A model generated the notes under the pieces. The model was given only the letters and a program-made list of their open reading frames with translations, was not told the DNA's origin and did not search any database. A stretch of 38,056 bases of DNA from Paludibacteraceae bacterium. Lineage in GTDB: Bacteria > Bacteroidota > Bacteroidia > Bacteroidales > Paludibacteraceae. Where the stretch lies: contig JAKSNY010000018.1 of NCBI GenBank assembly GCA_024399495.1, forward strand, positions 1-38,056. The letters are read 5' to 3'. Below are positions 31,312-38,056 of this stretch, piece by piece. Every line of letters begins with the position of its first letter. The first letter of the stretch is position 1. Both the position numbers and the translations under genes were made by a program.

Positions 31312-31638
31312 TTATTTAAGTTTTGCAGGGTTACGGAAATATGTCTTGTCCTCTATGTACTCTTGAGTGGCAAGAAGAGTTGGTTTTGGCAACTTCTCAT
31401 AGTACTTGGAAATCTCTATTTGCTCACGATTTTCAAATACTTCCTCAAGATTATCAACTGTAGATGCAGAGAACTCCTCTAATTTGTGTTTTAACTCATC
31501 TCTAATCTCAACACCTATTTGGTTTGCACGTTTTGAGATTATGGAAACGGTCTCATATACGTTACCTGTATTCTCAACCAAAGAATTAACGTCTCTTGTT
31601 ATAGTGGAGACTGGAGCGTTTGATTTTTTGTAATCCAT
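31312..31638 (-). CDS. rpoZ: RNA polymerase omega subunit, Bacteroidota type
   Basis: The 108-residue protein starts MDYKKSNAPVSTITRDVNSL. The omega-like core is NVYETVSIISKRANQIGVEI, which matches the RANQI segment that is conserved in this phylum's omega. The C-terminal tail (YYEKLPKPTLLATQEYIEDK) is typical for the group. It assists assembly of the polymerase core. Its stop codon abuts the coaBC TTG start; it lies ten bases after bamD. Confidence 0.88.
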   Translation of the reverse strand: MDYKKSNAPVSTITRDVNSLVENTGNVYETVSIISKRANQIGVEIRDELKHKLEEFSASTVDNLEEVFENREQIEISKYYEKLPKPTLLATQEYIEDKTYFRNPAKLK

Positions 31639-31648
31639 TGTTTTATAA

Positions 31649-32485
31649 TTAATTATTGTTAATATTATCTATATTTGCCTTGTTTATTTTATCTAAGTGG
31701 GCAGCCATTTTCTCCACCTCTTTTCTGTGAGTGGTGTTAGGAAATTCATTTAAAAAATAGTAACATTCGTCCCATGCGTCCTCACTTCTTTCGTACATTT
31801 TTTTAGACACAGAGTTTAATGTCTCCTTATATTTTGCTTTAACTATTATAAATGCAAAATCCTCTTTGTACTGACAATCGGGGAAGTCATTCATAGCATT
31901 CATAGATGTAACCACTGCCGCCCGATAGTTGTTTCCCATATACATTCCCAAATTGTAATATAGTTTTGCATTGGCTAATTCACGTTTTGCAAGTTTGTCA
32001 TTCATTTCGTCAAGCATTATTTTTGCATCAGCCGCCTTTTCATTCGACGGATACATTGTAAGGCAGTAATTGAGTTGTGTCACTGCTTTGACTGTGGATG
32101 TTTGGTCTAACTCATAGTGAGGCGATTGCTTGTAATGGCAATATGCAAGCATATAATGGCACTCTTCAAGATACTTGCCTCTAATATATGTTTCGGTATA
32201 TAATTCAAGATAATGAATGGCACTTTCGTAATCTTTACGCTGTACGTAACAGTTTGCAAGATAATATGTTATATCTTGTGCTTGGTCGGTTCCCCTAAAT
32301 GCTCCCTGAATATCCTCAAAAAGTTGTAACGCCTTCTTATAATCCTTGTTATTGTAATAATTAAGAGCACCTTGATACTTGACGTTTACATCTGGGTGCT
32401 TCATTAACATTGCAAGCTCGTTCCTTTTAGCCGATATAGATGCGGCTAAAACCGAAAGCAATATAAGAAGAACTGTTTTTTTCAC
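31649..32485 (-). CDS. bamD: BamD-like outer membrane assembly factor lacking the lipobox
   Basis: BamD is part of the BAM complex that inserts beta-barrel proteins into the outer membrane. The 278-residue protein has tetratricopeptide-type repeats: YQGALNYYNNKDYKKALQLF, YLANCYVQRKDYESAIHYLE, then YYNLGMYMGNNYRAAVVTSM and FPNTTHRKEVEKMAAHLDKI. It starts at GTG 32485. Its signal peptide MKKTVLLILLSVLAASISA is followed by KRNEL and has no cysteine, so the usual lipid anchor of BamD cannot form. Position beside rpoZ and coaBC is the conserved place for bamD in Bacteroidales. Confidence 0.87.
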   Translation of the reverse strand: MKKTVLLILLSVLAASISAKRNELAMLMKHPDVNVKYQGALNYYNNKDYKKALQLFEDIQGAFRGTDQAQDITYYLANCYVQRKDYESAIHYLELYTETYIRGKYLEECHYMLAYCHYKQSPHYELDQTSTVKAVTQLNYCLTMYPSNEKAADAKIMLDEMNDKLAKRELANAKLYYNLGMYMGNNYRAAVVTSMNAMNDFPDCQYKEDFAFIIVKAKYKETLNSVSKKMYERSEDAWDECYYFLNEFPNTTHRKEVEKMAAHLDKINKANIDNINNN

Positions 32486-32503
32486 GGGTGCAAAGTTAAT
32501 AAA

Positions 32504-33673
32504 TTATTTCCATTTATACACAGTGCCGCCTCTAAGCTTGGAGTGTGTGTTTACAAAAAAGTTAATAAGCGGTATCACGATGTCAAGGAAAAGTATTCCC
32601 ACATAATAGTGCCTTTCTCCAAGTATTGTTGCGGTTCTGTTTATTATCAGATATTGGGTAATGTATCTCAAAACAAAACATCCTGCCACTATGTATGCTG
32701 TAATGAAGTTTCCTATAATCAATGATGCAATAAGACTTGCGTAGAAAAACACTCTGAATGCCAGCTCTGAACCAATCAGCATTTTAGTTGAGGTTTTATA
32801 ATAGGAACCGGTTGACAGGTGTCTCTCCTTTTGTCTGAACCACTGATGCAGTGTAGGTTTAGGTTCCGATATGGTTTTGCTGCCATTCTGAAACTCCACT
32901 TTAGTGTTTGTCTGCGTAGAGACCTCCATTATAAACAGGTCATCATCGCCTGACTGTATATCCAAGTGTTTGGAGAAACCTTTTGAGTTCAGAAACATGG
33001 ATTTTCTGTAGGCTAAGTTCCTGCCCACACCCATATAGGTCTTGCCTGCCAATGAGTAGTTAAAATACTGTAACCCGATAAACAGAGTGTCAAACACTTG
33101 CAGCCAATTTAGAAAACTTTTTTTATGCTTGTACGCTCCATAGCCCAAAACTATTTGAGTGCCCTCATCAAAATTACGGACTATATTATCTAACCAATTA
33201 TTGCTCTCAGGTACACAGTCTGCATCTGTAAACACAAGTATATCGTTTTTTGCGGCTTTTATACCAAGCGTAAGGGCAAATTTTTTGGAATCTATGAATT
33301 TGGCATTCTCTGGTACGTATGTGGTACGCATATTAGGATACTGAGTCATAAACTGTCCAATAACCTCATCTGTGGCGTCTGTAGATGCGTCATTAACCAC
33401 AATTACCTCATAATCGGGGTAGTCTTGACTCATAATAAGAGGAATGTTATGTGTAAGGTTCTCCTCTTCATCTCTGGCACATATAATTACAGATACCGAT
33501 GGCTTGGTATCGTTGTATCTAACCTTACCCTTACGTACTTTACGGTTATATCTTATAATGCCTGTAAAATATGTGAGCCACCATACAAGTTGCACTATGA
33601 ATGCCACGGCAAATATGCCGAATACGGCAAGTTGCCATACCTCAAATTGCTCTATGTTTAGATGCTGAATCAT
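32504..33673 (-). CDS. Membrane-bound glycosyltransferase family 2 protein
   Basis: The 389-residue protein has an N-terminal membrane helix (VWQLAVFGIFAVAFIVQLVW) and a GT2 catalytic domain. Motifs are PSVSVIICARDEEENL, VIVVNDASTDAT, the metal-binding DADCVP, SGDDDLFI and QKERHLST, the processive QxxRW-like site. Two or three further membrane helices follow after residue ~295. It is likely to build a cell-envelope glycan; the substrate cannot be read. It overlaps lysA by four bases and is followed by bamD after 18 bases. Confidence 0.92.
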   Translation of the reverse strand: MIQHLNIEQFEVWQLAVFGIFAVAFIVQLVWWLTYFTGIIRYNRKVRKGKVRYNDTKPSVSVIICARDEEENLTHNIPLIMSQDYPDYEVIVVNDASTDATDEVIGQFMTQYPNMRTTYVPENAKFIDSKKFALTLGIKAAKNDILVFTDADCVPESNNWLDNIVRNFDEGTQIVLGYGAYKHKKSFLNWLQVFDTLFIGLQYFNYSLAGKTYMGVGRNLAYRKSMFLNSKGFSKHLDIQSGDDDLFIMEVSTQTNTKVEFQNGSKTISEPKPTLHQWFRQKERHLSTGSYYKTSTKMLIGSELAFRVFFYASLIASLIIGNFITAYIVAGCFVLRYITQYLIINRTATILGERHYYVGILFLDIVIPLINFFVNTHSKLRGGTVYKWK

Positions 33674-34791
33674 AACGTGTTATTTGCAAAAACCGCTTCA
33701 GGCAATTTTCTTAGATTATACTGCGATGCCATAACCTCTCCGTAGGCACCTGCCGTGCGTATCTCTATAATATCTCCTCTGTGGGTGGCATTCAGCATTC
33801 TATCCTTGCCAAACACATCTGACGATTCACAGATAGGTCCCACCACATCGTATTTCTTAGCAGGCTCTTTGCTTGTTATGTTCTCTATCTTATGGTAGGC
33901 ATCGTACATGGCTGGGCGTATTAGGTCTGTGAAACCTGCGTCAAGTATTACAAATTTCTTAGACTCGCCCTCTTTTACATACAGTACCTTGCTTACAAGT
34001 GTGCCGCATTGGGCTACTACTGCACGTCCAAGTTCAAAATGTATGCTCACCCCTTTCAGCCCTTTTGTGTAGTTGCTGAAAACGGCAAAATACTCTTTAA
34101 ATGGCGGAATAGGGGTTACATCTGGGTTCTGATAATCAACTCCAAGACCACCGCCAAAATTTATGTTTGTAAATGTTATGCCTTGTGCCTTAAGATCTGC
34201 AAGTAGCCCCAAGACAGTATTACACAGATTGTCAAAAACAGTAAGGTCTGTAATCTGTGAGCCTATATGAAAATGCAATCCTATAAGGTTAAGATTGTTC
34301 AAATTTTTAATATGCTCTATTACAGATGGTAATAGTGGCAGATTTATGCCAAACTTATTCTCATTGAGTCCTGTTGTTATTTTGGCGTGGGTATGGGCAT
34401 CTACATTTGGATTAACCCTTATCTCCACATTGACTCTCTTACCTTTGGCTCTTGCTATCTGATTTATAACATCAGCCTCAGGCAGTGATTCCACATTAAA
34501 GCAGAAGATATTATTGTCAATGGCTGTCTCTATCTCCCAATCTGCCTTGCCTACACCGGCAAAAACTATCTTATCGGGGTTAAAACCAGCCTTTACTGCC
34601 GCTAAAACCTCACCTCCGCTAACGCAGTCTGCACCAAATCCGTAACTTGCAATTTTTTTAAGGATTGTAGGGTTTGCATTTGCCTTTATGGCATAATGCT
34701 CTGTGAATCCGTATTTTGCAGTCTCATCCTTTATGGCTTGCAGAGTGCGTTCCAGCAACTCCATATCATATTTGTAGTACGGAGTGTTCAT
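33670..34791 (-). CDS. lysA: Diaminopimelate decarboxylase
   Basis: This PLP enzyme decarboxylates meso-diaminopimelate to lysine. The 373-residue protein has the PLP lysine in EHYAIKANANP (Lys42), the HIGSQI motif (LIGLHFHIGSQI), the glycine-rich phosphate loop NINFGGGLGVDY, the ELGR arginine in HFELGRAVVAQCG, and CESSDVFGKDR that closes the second site. It is about 40 residues shorter at the N-terminus than the E. coli enzyme, as in many Bacteroidota. It starts three bases after lysC, so lysine synthesis genes are co-transcribed. Confidence 0.96.
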   Translation of the reverse strand: MNTPYYKYDMELLERTLQAIKDETAKYGFTEHYAIKANANPTILKKIASYGFGADCVSGGEVLAAVKAGFNPDKIVFAGVGKADWEIETAIDNNIFCFNVESLPEADVINQIARAKGKRVNVEIRVNPNVDAHTHAKITTGLNENKFGINLPLLPSVIEHIKNLNNLNLIGLHFHIGSQITDLTVFDNLCNTVLGLLADLKAQGITFTNINFGGGLGVDYQNPDVTPIPPFKEYFAVFSNYTKGLKGVSIHFELGRAVVAQCGTLVSKVLYVKEGESKKFVILDAGFTDLIRPAMYDAYHKIENITSKEPAKKYDVVGPICESSDVFGKDRMLNATHRGDIIEIRTAGAYGEVMASQYNLRKLPEAVFANNTL

Positions 34792-34794
34792 CAG

Positions 34795-36111
34795 TTAAAA
34801 CAGGTTTTTACTTAATGCTTCCAATGCACGTTTCTTATCTGCGGCACCTACAAGGAATGATACATTGTAGTTACTGCCACCGTATGAAATCATACGTACA
34901 GGTATGTTTTTAAGAGCGTTTACTATCTTGGCTTGGAAACCTACGTTAGCACAGTTCATATCGCCTACAACGCAGATAATTACCATGTCATGCTCTACGG
35001 TAACAGTTCCAAACTGTTTCAGCTCATTAACTATATCGTCCAAATGCTTGGTGTTGTCTATAGTGACTGATACGCCCACCTCTGATGTGGTTATCATATC
35101 TATAGATGTCTTGTAGGTCTCAAAACAGTCAAACACTTTACGCAGAAATCCGTAAGCAAGCAACATTCTGCCTGATTTAATCTTTATGGCGGTTATATTA
35201 TCCTTGGCGGCTACAGCCTCTATCTTATGTTCTGTTATATGGTTTGATATAAGCGTTCCGTGTGCCTTAGGGTCCATTGTGTTAAGCAACCTTACAGGTA
35301 TGTTTGCAAGTTTTGCAGGGAGAATACATGTGGGGTGGAGTATCTTGGCTCCAAAATATGCAAGCTCGGCAGCCTCCTCAAAATGGAGTGTTGCAACAGG
35401 CTTTGTACCCTTTACAAAACGTGGGTCATTGTTATGCATTCCGTCTATATCTGTCCAGATTTGGATTTCTTCTGCACCTATGGCTGCACCTATAAGTGAT
35501 GCGGAGTAGTCACTGCCACCACGTTTCAGATTGTCTATCTCATTGTAGGCGTTGCGGCATATATAGCCTTGTGTTATATAGACGACTGTATCGGCAGGCA
35601 GTTTTGCAAGTTCCTTTGCAATATGCTCACGTATGTAGGCTACATCGGGTTCCTCATTCTTGTCTATACGCATATAGTCAAGTGCAGGCAGTAGGGCAGA
35701 CTTAACCCCTAACTCATTAAGATAGAGATTAACCATAGCGGTTGACATCTGCTCACCTTGTGCCAAGGCTATCTTCTCCTCAAAAACTGTAAAGAAATTG
35801 TTTTTGCTTAGGGAGCGTAGTGTGTCAAAATTAACCTTGATGGCTTTCTTAGCCTTATCTTTGTAATCGGCAGACTTATATAGTTCATCTATAACCCCAT
35901 TATACTTGGTTTCCAATGTGTTTATAACCTCATTGGCACTAACGGGATTCTTTTTATACAGATAGTCCGCTATCTCTACAAGTGTGTTTGTAGTACCCGA
36001 CATTGCAGATAACACAACTATTTTCTTATTGCCGTCATTTATAAGTGAGGCAACCTCTTTCATTCTCTTGGCACTACCTACTGATGTGCCACCAAATTTC
36101 TGTACCTTCAT
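34795..36111 (-). CDS. lysC: Aspartate kinase
   Basis: Aspartokinase phosphorylates aspartate, the first step to lysine, threonine and methionine. The frame is open to 36363, but the real start is ATG 36111 (MKVQKFGGTSVGSAKRMKEV), giving 438 residues; the longer version would overlap the nitroreductase gene by 179 bases. Motifs include KFGGTSVGS, LSAMSGTTNTL, GGSDYSASLIGAAIGAEEIQ and the TDIDGMHNNDPR substrate loop. Two ACT domains fill the end (from about residue 300), suggesting lysine feedback control. It heads the lysC-lysA-GT2-bamD-rpoZ-coaBC-DUF4835-recN operon. Confidence 0.96.
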   Translation of the reverse strand: MKVQKFGGTSVGSAKRMKEVASLINDGNKKIVVLSAMSGTTNTLVEIADYLYKKNPVSANEVINTLETKYNGVIDELYKSADYKDKAKKAIKVNFDTLRSLSKNNFFTVFEEKIALAQGEQMSTAMVNLYLNELGVKSALLPALDYMRIDKNEEPDVAYIREHIAKELAKLPADTVVYITQGYICRNAYNEIDNLKRGGSDYSASLIGAAIGAEEIQIWTDIDGMHNNDPRFVKGTKPVATLHFEEAAELAYFGAKILHPTCILPAKLANIPVRLLNTMDPKAHGTLISNHITEHKIEAVAAKDNITAIKIKSGRMLLAYGFLRKVFDCFETYKTSIDMITTSEVGVSVTIDNTKHLDDIVNELKQFGTVTVEHDMVIICVVGDMNCANVGFQAKIVNALKNIPVRMISYGGSNYNVSFLVGAADKKRALEALSKNLF

Positions 36112-36138
36112 AAGAATTGAAAATATATAAATAAACTG

Positions 36139-36146
36139 CAAAGATA
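36139..36146 (-). promoter_or_regulatory. Candidate -7 box for lysC
   Basis: The minus strand reads TATCTTTG 28 bases before the lysC ATG. No TTG occurs at the usual distance; an AACTTTCAATT copy of the intergenic repeat occupies that place. Confidence 0.4.
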
Positions 36147-36184
36147 CGAATTTTAATTGAAAGTTGAAAATTATACCGTTTTTG

Positions 36185-36769
36185 TTATTCCCAAATGTTA
36201 TAGTGGACTGCATCTGGATTCCACTTCTCTTTAACATCGGGGTTCTCTGCAGGATAACCCATAGGAATAACGCCCAAAACTGTGTAAGAATCAGGTATAT
36301 GCAGATATTGAGCAACCAAAGAGCAACGCTCCATGTTAGGCCAGCCTCCTGTAAACACAGCACCTAAACCCATAGAGTGGGCTGCAAGCAACATGTTCTC
36401 TGCCATTAGAGAGCAATCCACAACCCAAAACTCACGTGCTGTACCCTCCATAGCCTTGTTTAAGTCTCCGCAAACCACAAATGCCACTGCCGCAGTTTCA
36501 AGTTGTGAGTACGGCATGTCTTTTGCCATTTGCCTAAGTAGAGTGGTGTCATTTACCACGCCTATGCTCCATGGCTGACGGTTCATAGCGGTAGGTGCCG
36601 CAAACCCTGCTTTAAGTATGGCATCAATTTTAGCCTGTTCCACAGGTTGGTTTGTAAACTTACGCACACTCTTGCGGCTCATAATAGCATCCAAAGAATC
36701 GTTCTTACAGTTACATGCACCCAATACCATTAGCATTGCAAGTGCCGGAATAATAAATAGTTTTTTCAT
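36185..36769 (-). CDS. Nitroreductase family lipoprotein
   Basis: The 194-residue protein has a lipoprotein signal, MKKLFIIPALAMLMVLGAC, with Cys19 (another follows at 21). A nitroreductase domain follows, with the FMN-binding RKSVRKFTNQPV near 32-43, AAPTAMNRQPWSIGVV, and GLGAVFTGGWPN. It ends VLGVIPMGYPAENPDVKEKW. The nitroreductase fold normally binds FMN in the cytoplasm, so an exported form is notable. Its natural substrate is unknown. It lies 73 bases upstream of lysC, which has its own -7 box. Confidence 0.92.
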   Translation of the reverse strand: MKKLFIIPALAMLMVLGACNCKNDSLDAIMSRKSVRKFTNQPVEQAKIDAILKAGFAAPTAMNRQPWSIGVVNDTTLLRQMAKDMPYSQLETAAVAFVVCGDLNKAMEGTAREFWVVDCSLMAENMLLAAHSMGLGAVFTGGWPNMERCSLVAQYLHIPDSYTVLGVIPMGYPAENPDVKEKWNPDAVHYNIWE

Positions 36770-36780
36770 GATTTAAAATA

Positions 36781-37557
36781 TTAAATTTTTAGTTTGCGTT
36801 TATAATATAATTCAGTTTCCTTATCTGGGATTTGGATGTTTTTACCCTCTCTGTAGTACTTAAACCAAGGAGTGTCCTTTTGGTGTAATTCTGAAACCAG
36901 TTTAGAGGGACTCCATGTCTTATAATCCATCCAAACTTTATCTAAAATAAATTTTGTATCCTTGTCTTTAACAATAGGTTCCTCAAATGTGTAGTTCCCG
37001 TCATCAAACCATTTGAGAATCATTGTTTTCTCTTTGATAGGATTGTTCCCGCAATGTTTGAAAGAATTATATACACTTGGAACCACAGGACCAAATTTCC
37101 ATGCTTCCACTTTATCAAATCTGGAATTGGTGATTGGTCTGCCAAGCAATGCAAGACTGTATCCCTGTGCAATATAAACCAACTTTACAAGCATAAGCAT
37201 TGTTATATCCTTATGTTCATTCTCCGCCTTTTCTACAAAATAGTTTGCAACAGATAGAGCGTCTGTTTTTGAACTTGATGCACGAACTTTTATGCGTTCA
37301 GTGTCTAATTCATAATTGGCTTGTGCATTCATCCAAAATGATGCCTGAATACCCAAATAATCCTCAAGTTTAACAGATAGTTCTGCAGTTATTCCCCTTT
37401 TCCCATGCAGTATATCAGAAATTATAGAACGGTTAACTTCAATAGAATCAGCCAATTCACTTGGTTTAATACCACGCTCCGTTAACTCGTCTTTTAGAAA
37501 TTCACCAGGGTGCGTTGCAAAAGCCGGTGTCAAATTATTTGCACAAATATTATTCAT
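36781..37557 (-). CDS. HigA-type antitoxin fused to a Panacea (DUF4065) domain
   Basis: I start at ATG 37557 (MNNICANNLTPAFATHPGEF), giving 258 residues. The upstream part of the open frame lies in the toxin gene. Residues ~10-85 are HigA-like: HPGEFLKDELTERGIKPSEL, the helix-turn-helix ADSIEVNRSIISDILHGKRG, and LGIQASFWMNAQANYE. Residues ~100-258 match the Panacea/DUF4065 type: ANYFVEKAENEHKDITMLML, VKLVYIAQGYSLALLGRPI, FDKVEAWKFGPVVPSVYNSF. It would neutralise the toxin and repress its own operon. Its ATG overlaps the toxin stop in ATGAATAA. Confidence 0.92.
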   Translation of the reverse strand: MNNICANNLTPAFATHPGEFLKDELTERGIKPSELADSIEVNRSIISDILHGKRGITAELSVKLEDYLGIQASFWMNAQANYELDTERIKVRASSSKTDALSVANYFVEKAENEHKDITMLMLVKLVYIAQGYSLALLGRPITNSRFDKVEAWKFGPVVPSVYNSFKHCGNNPIKEKTMILKWFDDGNYTFEEPIVKDKDTKFILDKVWMDYKTWSPSKLVSELHQKDTPWFKYYREGKNIQIPDKETELYYKRKLKI

Positions 37558-37870
37558 AGTGTTTAGAAATTTTATAAACGTTAATATCAAAAATGGTTAA
37601 GGTGTTATCAATCTCACTACTTCTAACTATTAGTCTGTATTGGTTGTTTATCCTTAGGGATTCATATCCATTCAAATTTCCTTTTAGTTTCTCATACCTT
37701 AATCCATTATAGTTTTTTAATATGTTAATGTTATCAAAAGATTTTATTCTTTGAATTGTTTTAATGAATGCAGATACCACTCTAATATCTAATTTTGAAT
37801 AATCGCGTCCAATTGAACAGCCATATTCATATAAGGATTCCAATTCATCTGATTTAAATAACACATTCAT
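37550..37870 (-). CDS. HigB/RelE-type toxin
   Basis: The 106-residue protein starts at ATG 37870 (MNVLFKSDELESLYEYGCSI); the open frame extends to 37897, but that region is the -7 box of its promoter. It has the RelE/HigB fold pattern: VVSAFIKTIQRIKSFDNINI, then NGLRYEKLKGNLNGYESLRI and NNQYRLIVR, and a final IFDINVYKISKHYE. The family cleaves mRNA on the ribosome. The toxin-first order and overlap with the antitoxin are typical of higBA. Confidence 0.9.
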   Translation of the reverse strand: MNVLFKSDELESLYEYGCSIGRDYSKLDIRVVSAFIKTIQRIKSFDNINILKNYNGLRYEKLKGNLNGYESLRINNQYRLIVRSSEIDNTLTIFDINVYKISKHYE

Positions 37871-37894
37871 TGATGCATATTCAATATTTTTCTG

Positions 37895-37926
37895 CAAAGA
37901 TACATAATTATTTACAAATTTGTCAA
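37895..37926 (-). promoter_or_regulatory. Promoter of the higBA-like operon
   Basis: On the minus strand TTG (37926-37924) and TATCTTTG (37902-37895) are 21 bases apart. The -7 box covers an alternative ATG at 37897, so the toxin starts at 37870. The autoregulated operator is expected here. Confidence 0.55.
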
Positions 37927-37934
37927 TAATTTAC

Positions 37935-37976
37935 AAAAAAAATAGCTAACGATACTGAATTTGCATCAGTAGTTAG
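37935..37976 (-). terminator. Terminator for a gene beyond the right edge
   Basis: On the minus strand CTAAC-TACTGA and TCAGTA-(TC)-GTTAG form an 11-base stem with a two-base bulge and a seven-base loop, then CTA and eight T. A minus-strand gene probably ends just to the right. The last 80 bases hold no ORF I can assign. Confidence 0.6.
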
Positions 37977-38056
37977 TTCTATAAAAGTTTTTTAATTTCG
38001 CATAAGCGCCATTATGAGAATATAACGGAAAACACTCCGTTTGAAATACCTGATGG

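Noticed and set aside
36112-36363. N-terminal extension of the aspartate kinase frame
   Set aside because: It would run through the nitroreductase gene, and the family starts at MKVQKFGGTS (36111), just behind a -7 box.
37977-38056. Possible end of a minus-strand gene at the right edge
   Set aside because: All three frames give short endings and none shows a recognisable domain; only the terminator supports a gene there.

Overview
The window looks like a chromosomal segment from a Bacteroidales-type bacterium. The evidence is: several promoters of the Bacteroidota form TAnnTTTG with an upstream TTG, an alpha-amylase ending in a type IX secretion sorting domain, a Bacteroidota-type RNA polymerase omega subunit, and the gene order omega-coaBC-DUF4835-recN. 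Most genes lie on the minus strand in tight operons. No rRNA, tRNA, CRISPR array or insertion sequence was seen.

Layout. 1-950: left-truncated AAA-ATPase/PD-(D/E)XK-type gene. 1075-1614: rubrerythrin. 9088-1702 (minus): seven-gene operon with a DUF2975-like membrane protein, a small HTH regulator, an ABC exporter (DUF5687-like permease plus ATPase), a lipoprotein, a small membrane protein and an M16 zinc peptidase. 11769-9202 (minus): ECF sigma factor, small membrane protein, TonB-C protein and a lipoprotein. 11964-13109: stand-alone AAA ATPase. 19547-13144 (minus): a double-glycine peptide secretion locus, the most unusual part of the window. 22240-20413: CAP-domain protein and pgk. 22334-25006: secreted alpha-amylase. 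26428-25103: small acidic protein and a GT2. 26615-27436: panB. 36769-27575 (minus): lipoprotein nitroreductase, then lysC-lysA-GT2-bamD-rpoZ-coaBC-DUF4835-recN. 37870-36781 (minus): HigB toxin and a HigA antitoxin fused to a Panacea/DUF4065 domain.

The candidate undescribed system is 13144-19547. A 63-residue precursor with a double-glycine leader and a cysteine-free 40-residue core is followed by a CPBP intramembrane protease. Next comes a 627-residue protein that I read as a GT-A glycosyltransferase-like domain, a winged-helix-like middle, and a C-terminal C39-like domain. That last domain keeps the Gln and Cys of the C39 peptidase active site but has Ser and Asn where the catalytic His and Asp should be. 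An HlyD adaptor and a C39-peptidase ABC exporter complete the set. The simplest model is a peptide whose leader is recognised by a dead C39 domain on a glycosyltransferase, then cleaved and exported by the live C39 transporter: a glycocin-like RiPP. The modification is inference; the gene content and domain alignment are read from the sequence.

A second theme is a family of intergenic repeats. Tandem AACTTTY/AAAGTTR heptamers sit directly in front of four start codons (rbr, pgk, panB and the 96-residue gene). A composite element with a GCGTTAGCTGAC module and a CCTCCCTTTAGGGAGG hairpin fills both convergent gene junctions and supplies the last codons and stop of GT2 and recN. A third family of GGGTCAA-type heptamers lies after pgk and inside the 3' end of the 96-residue gene.
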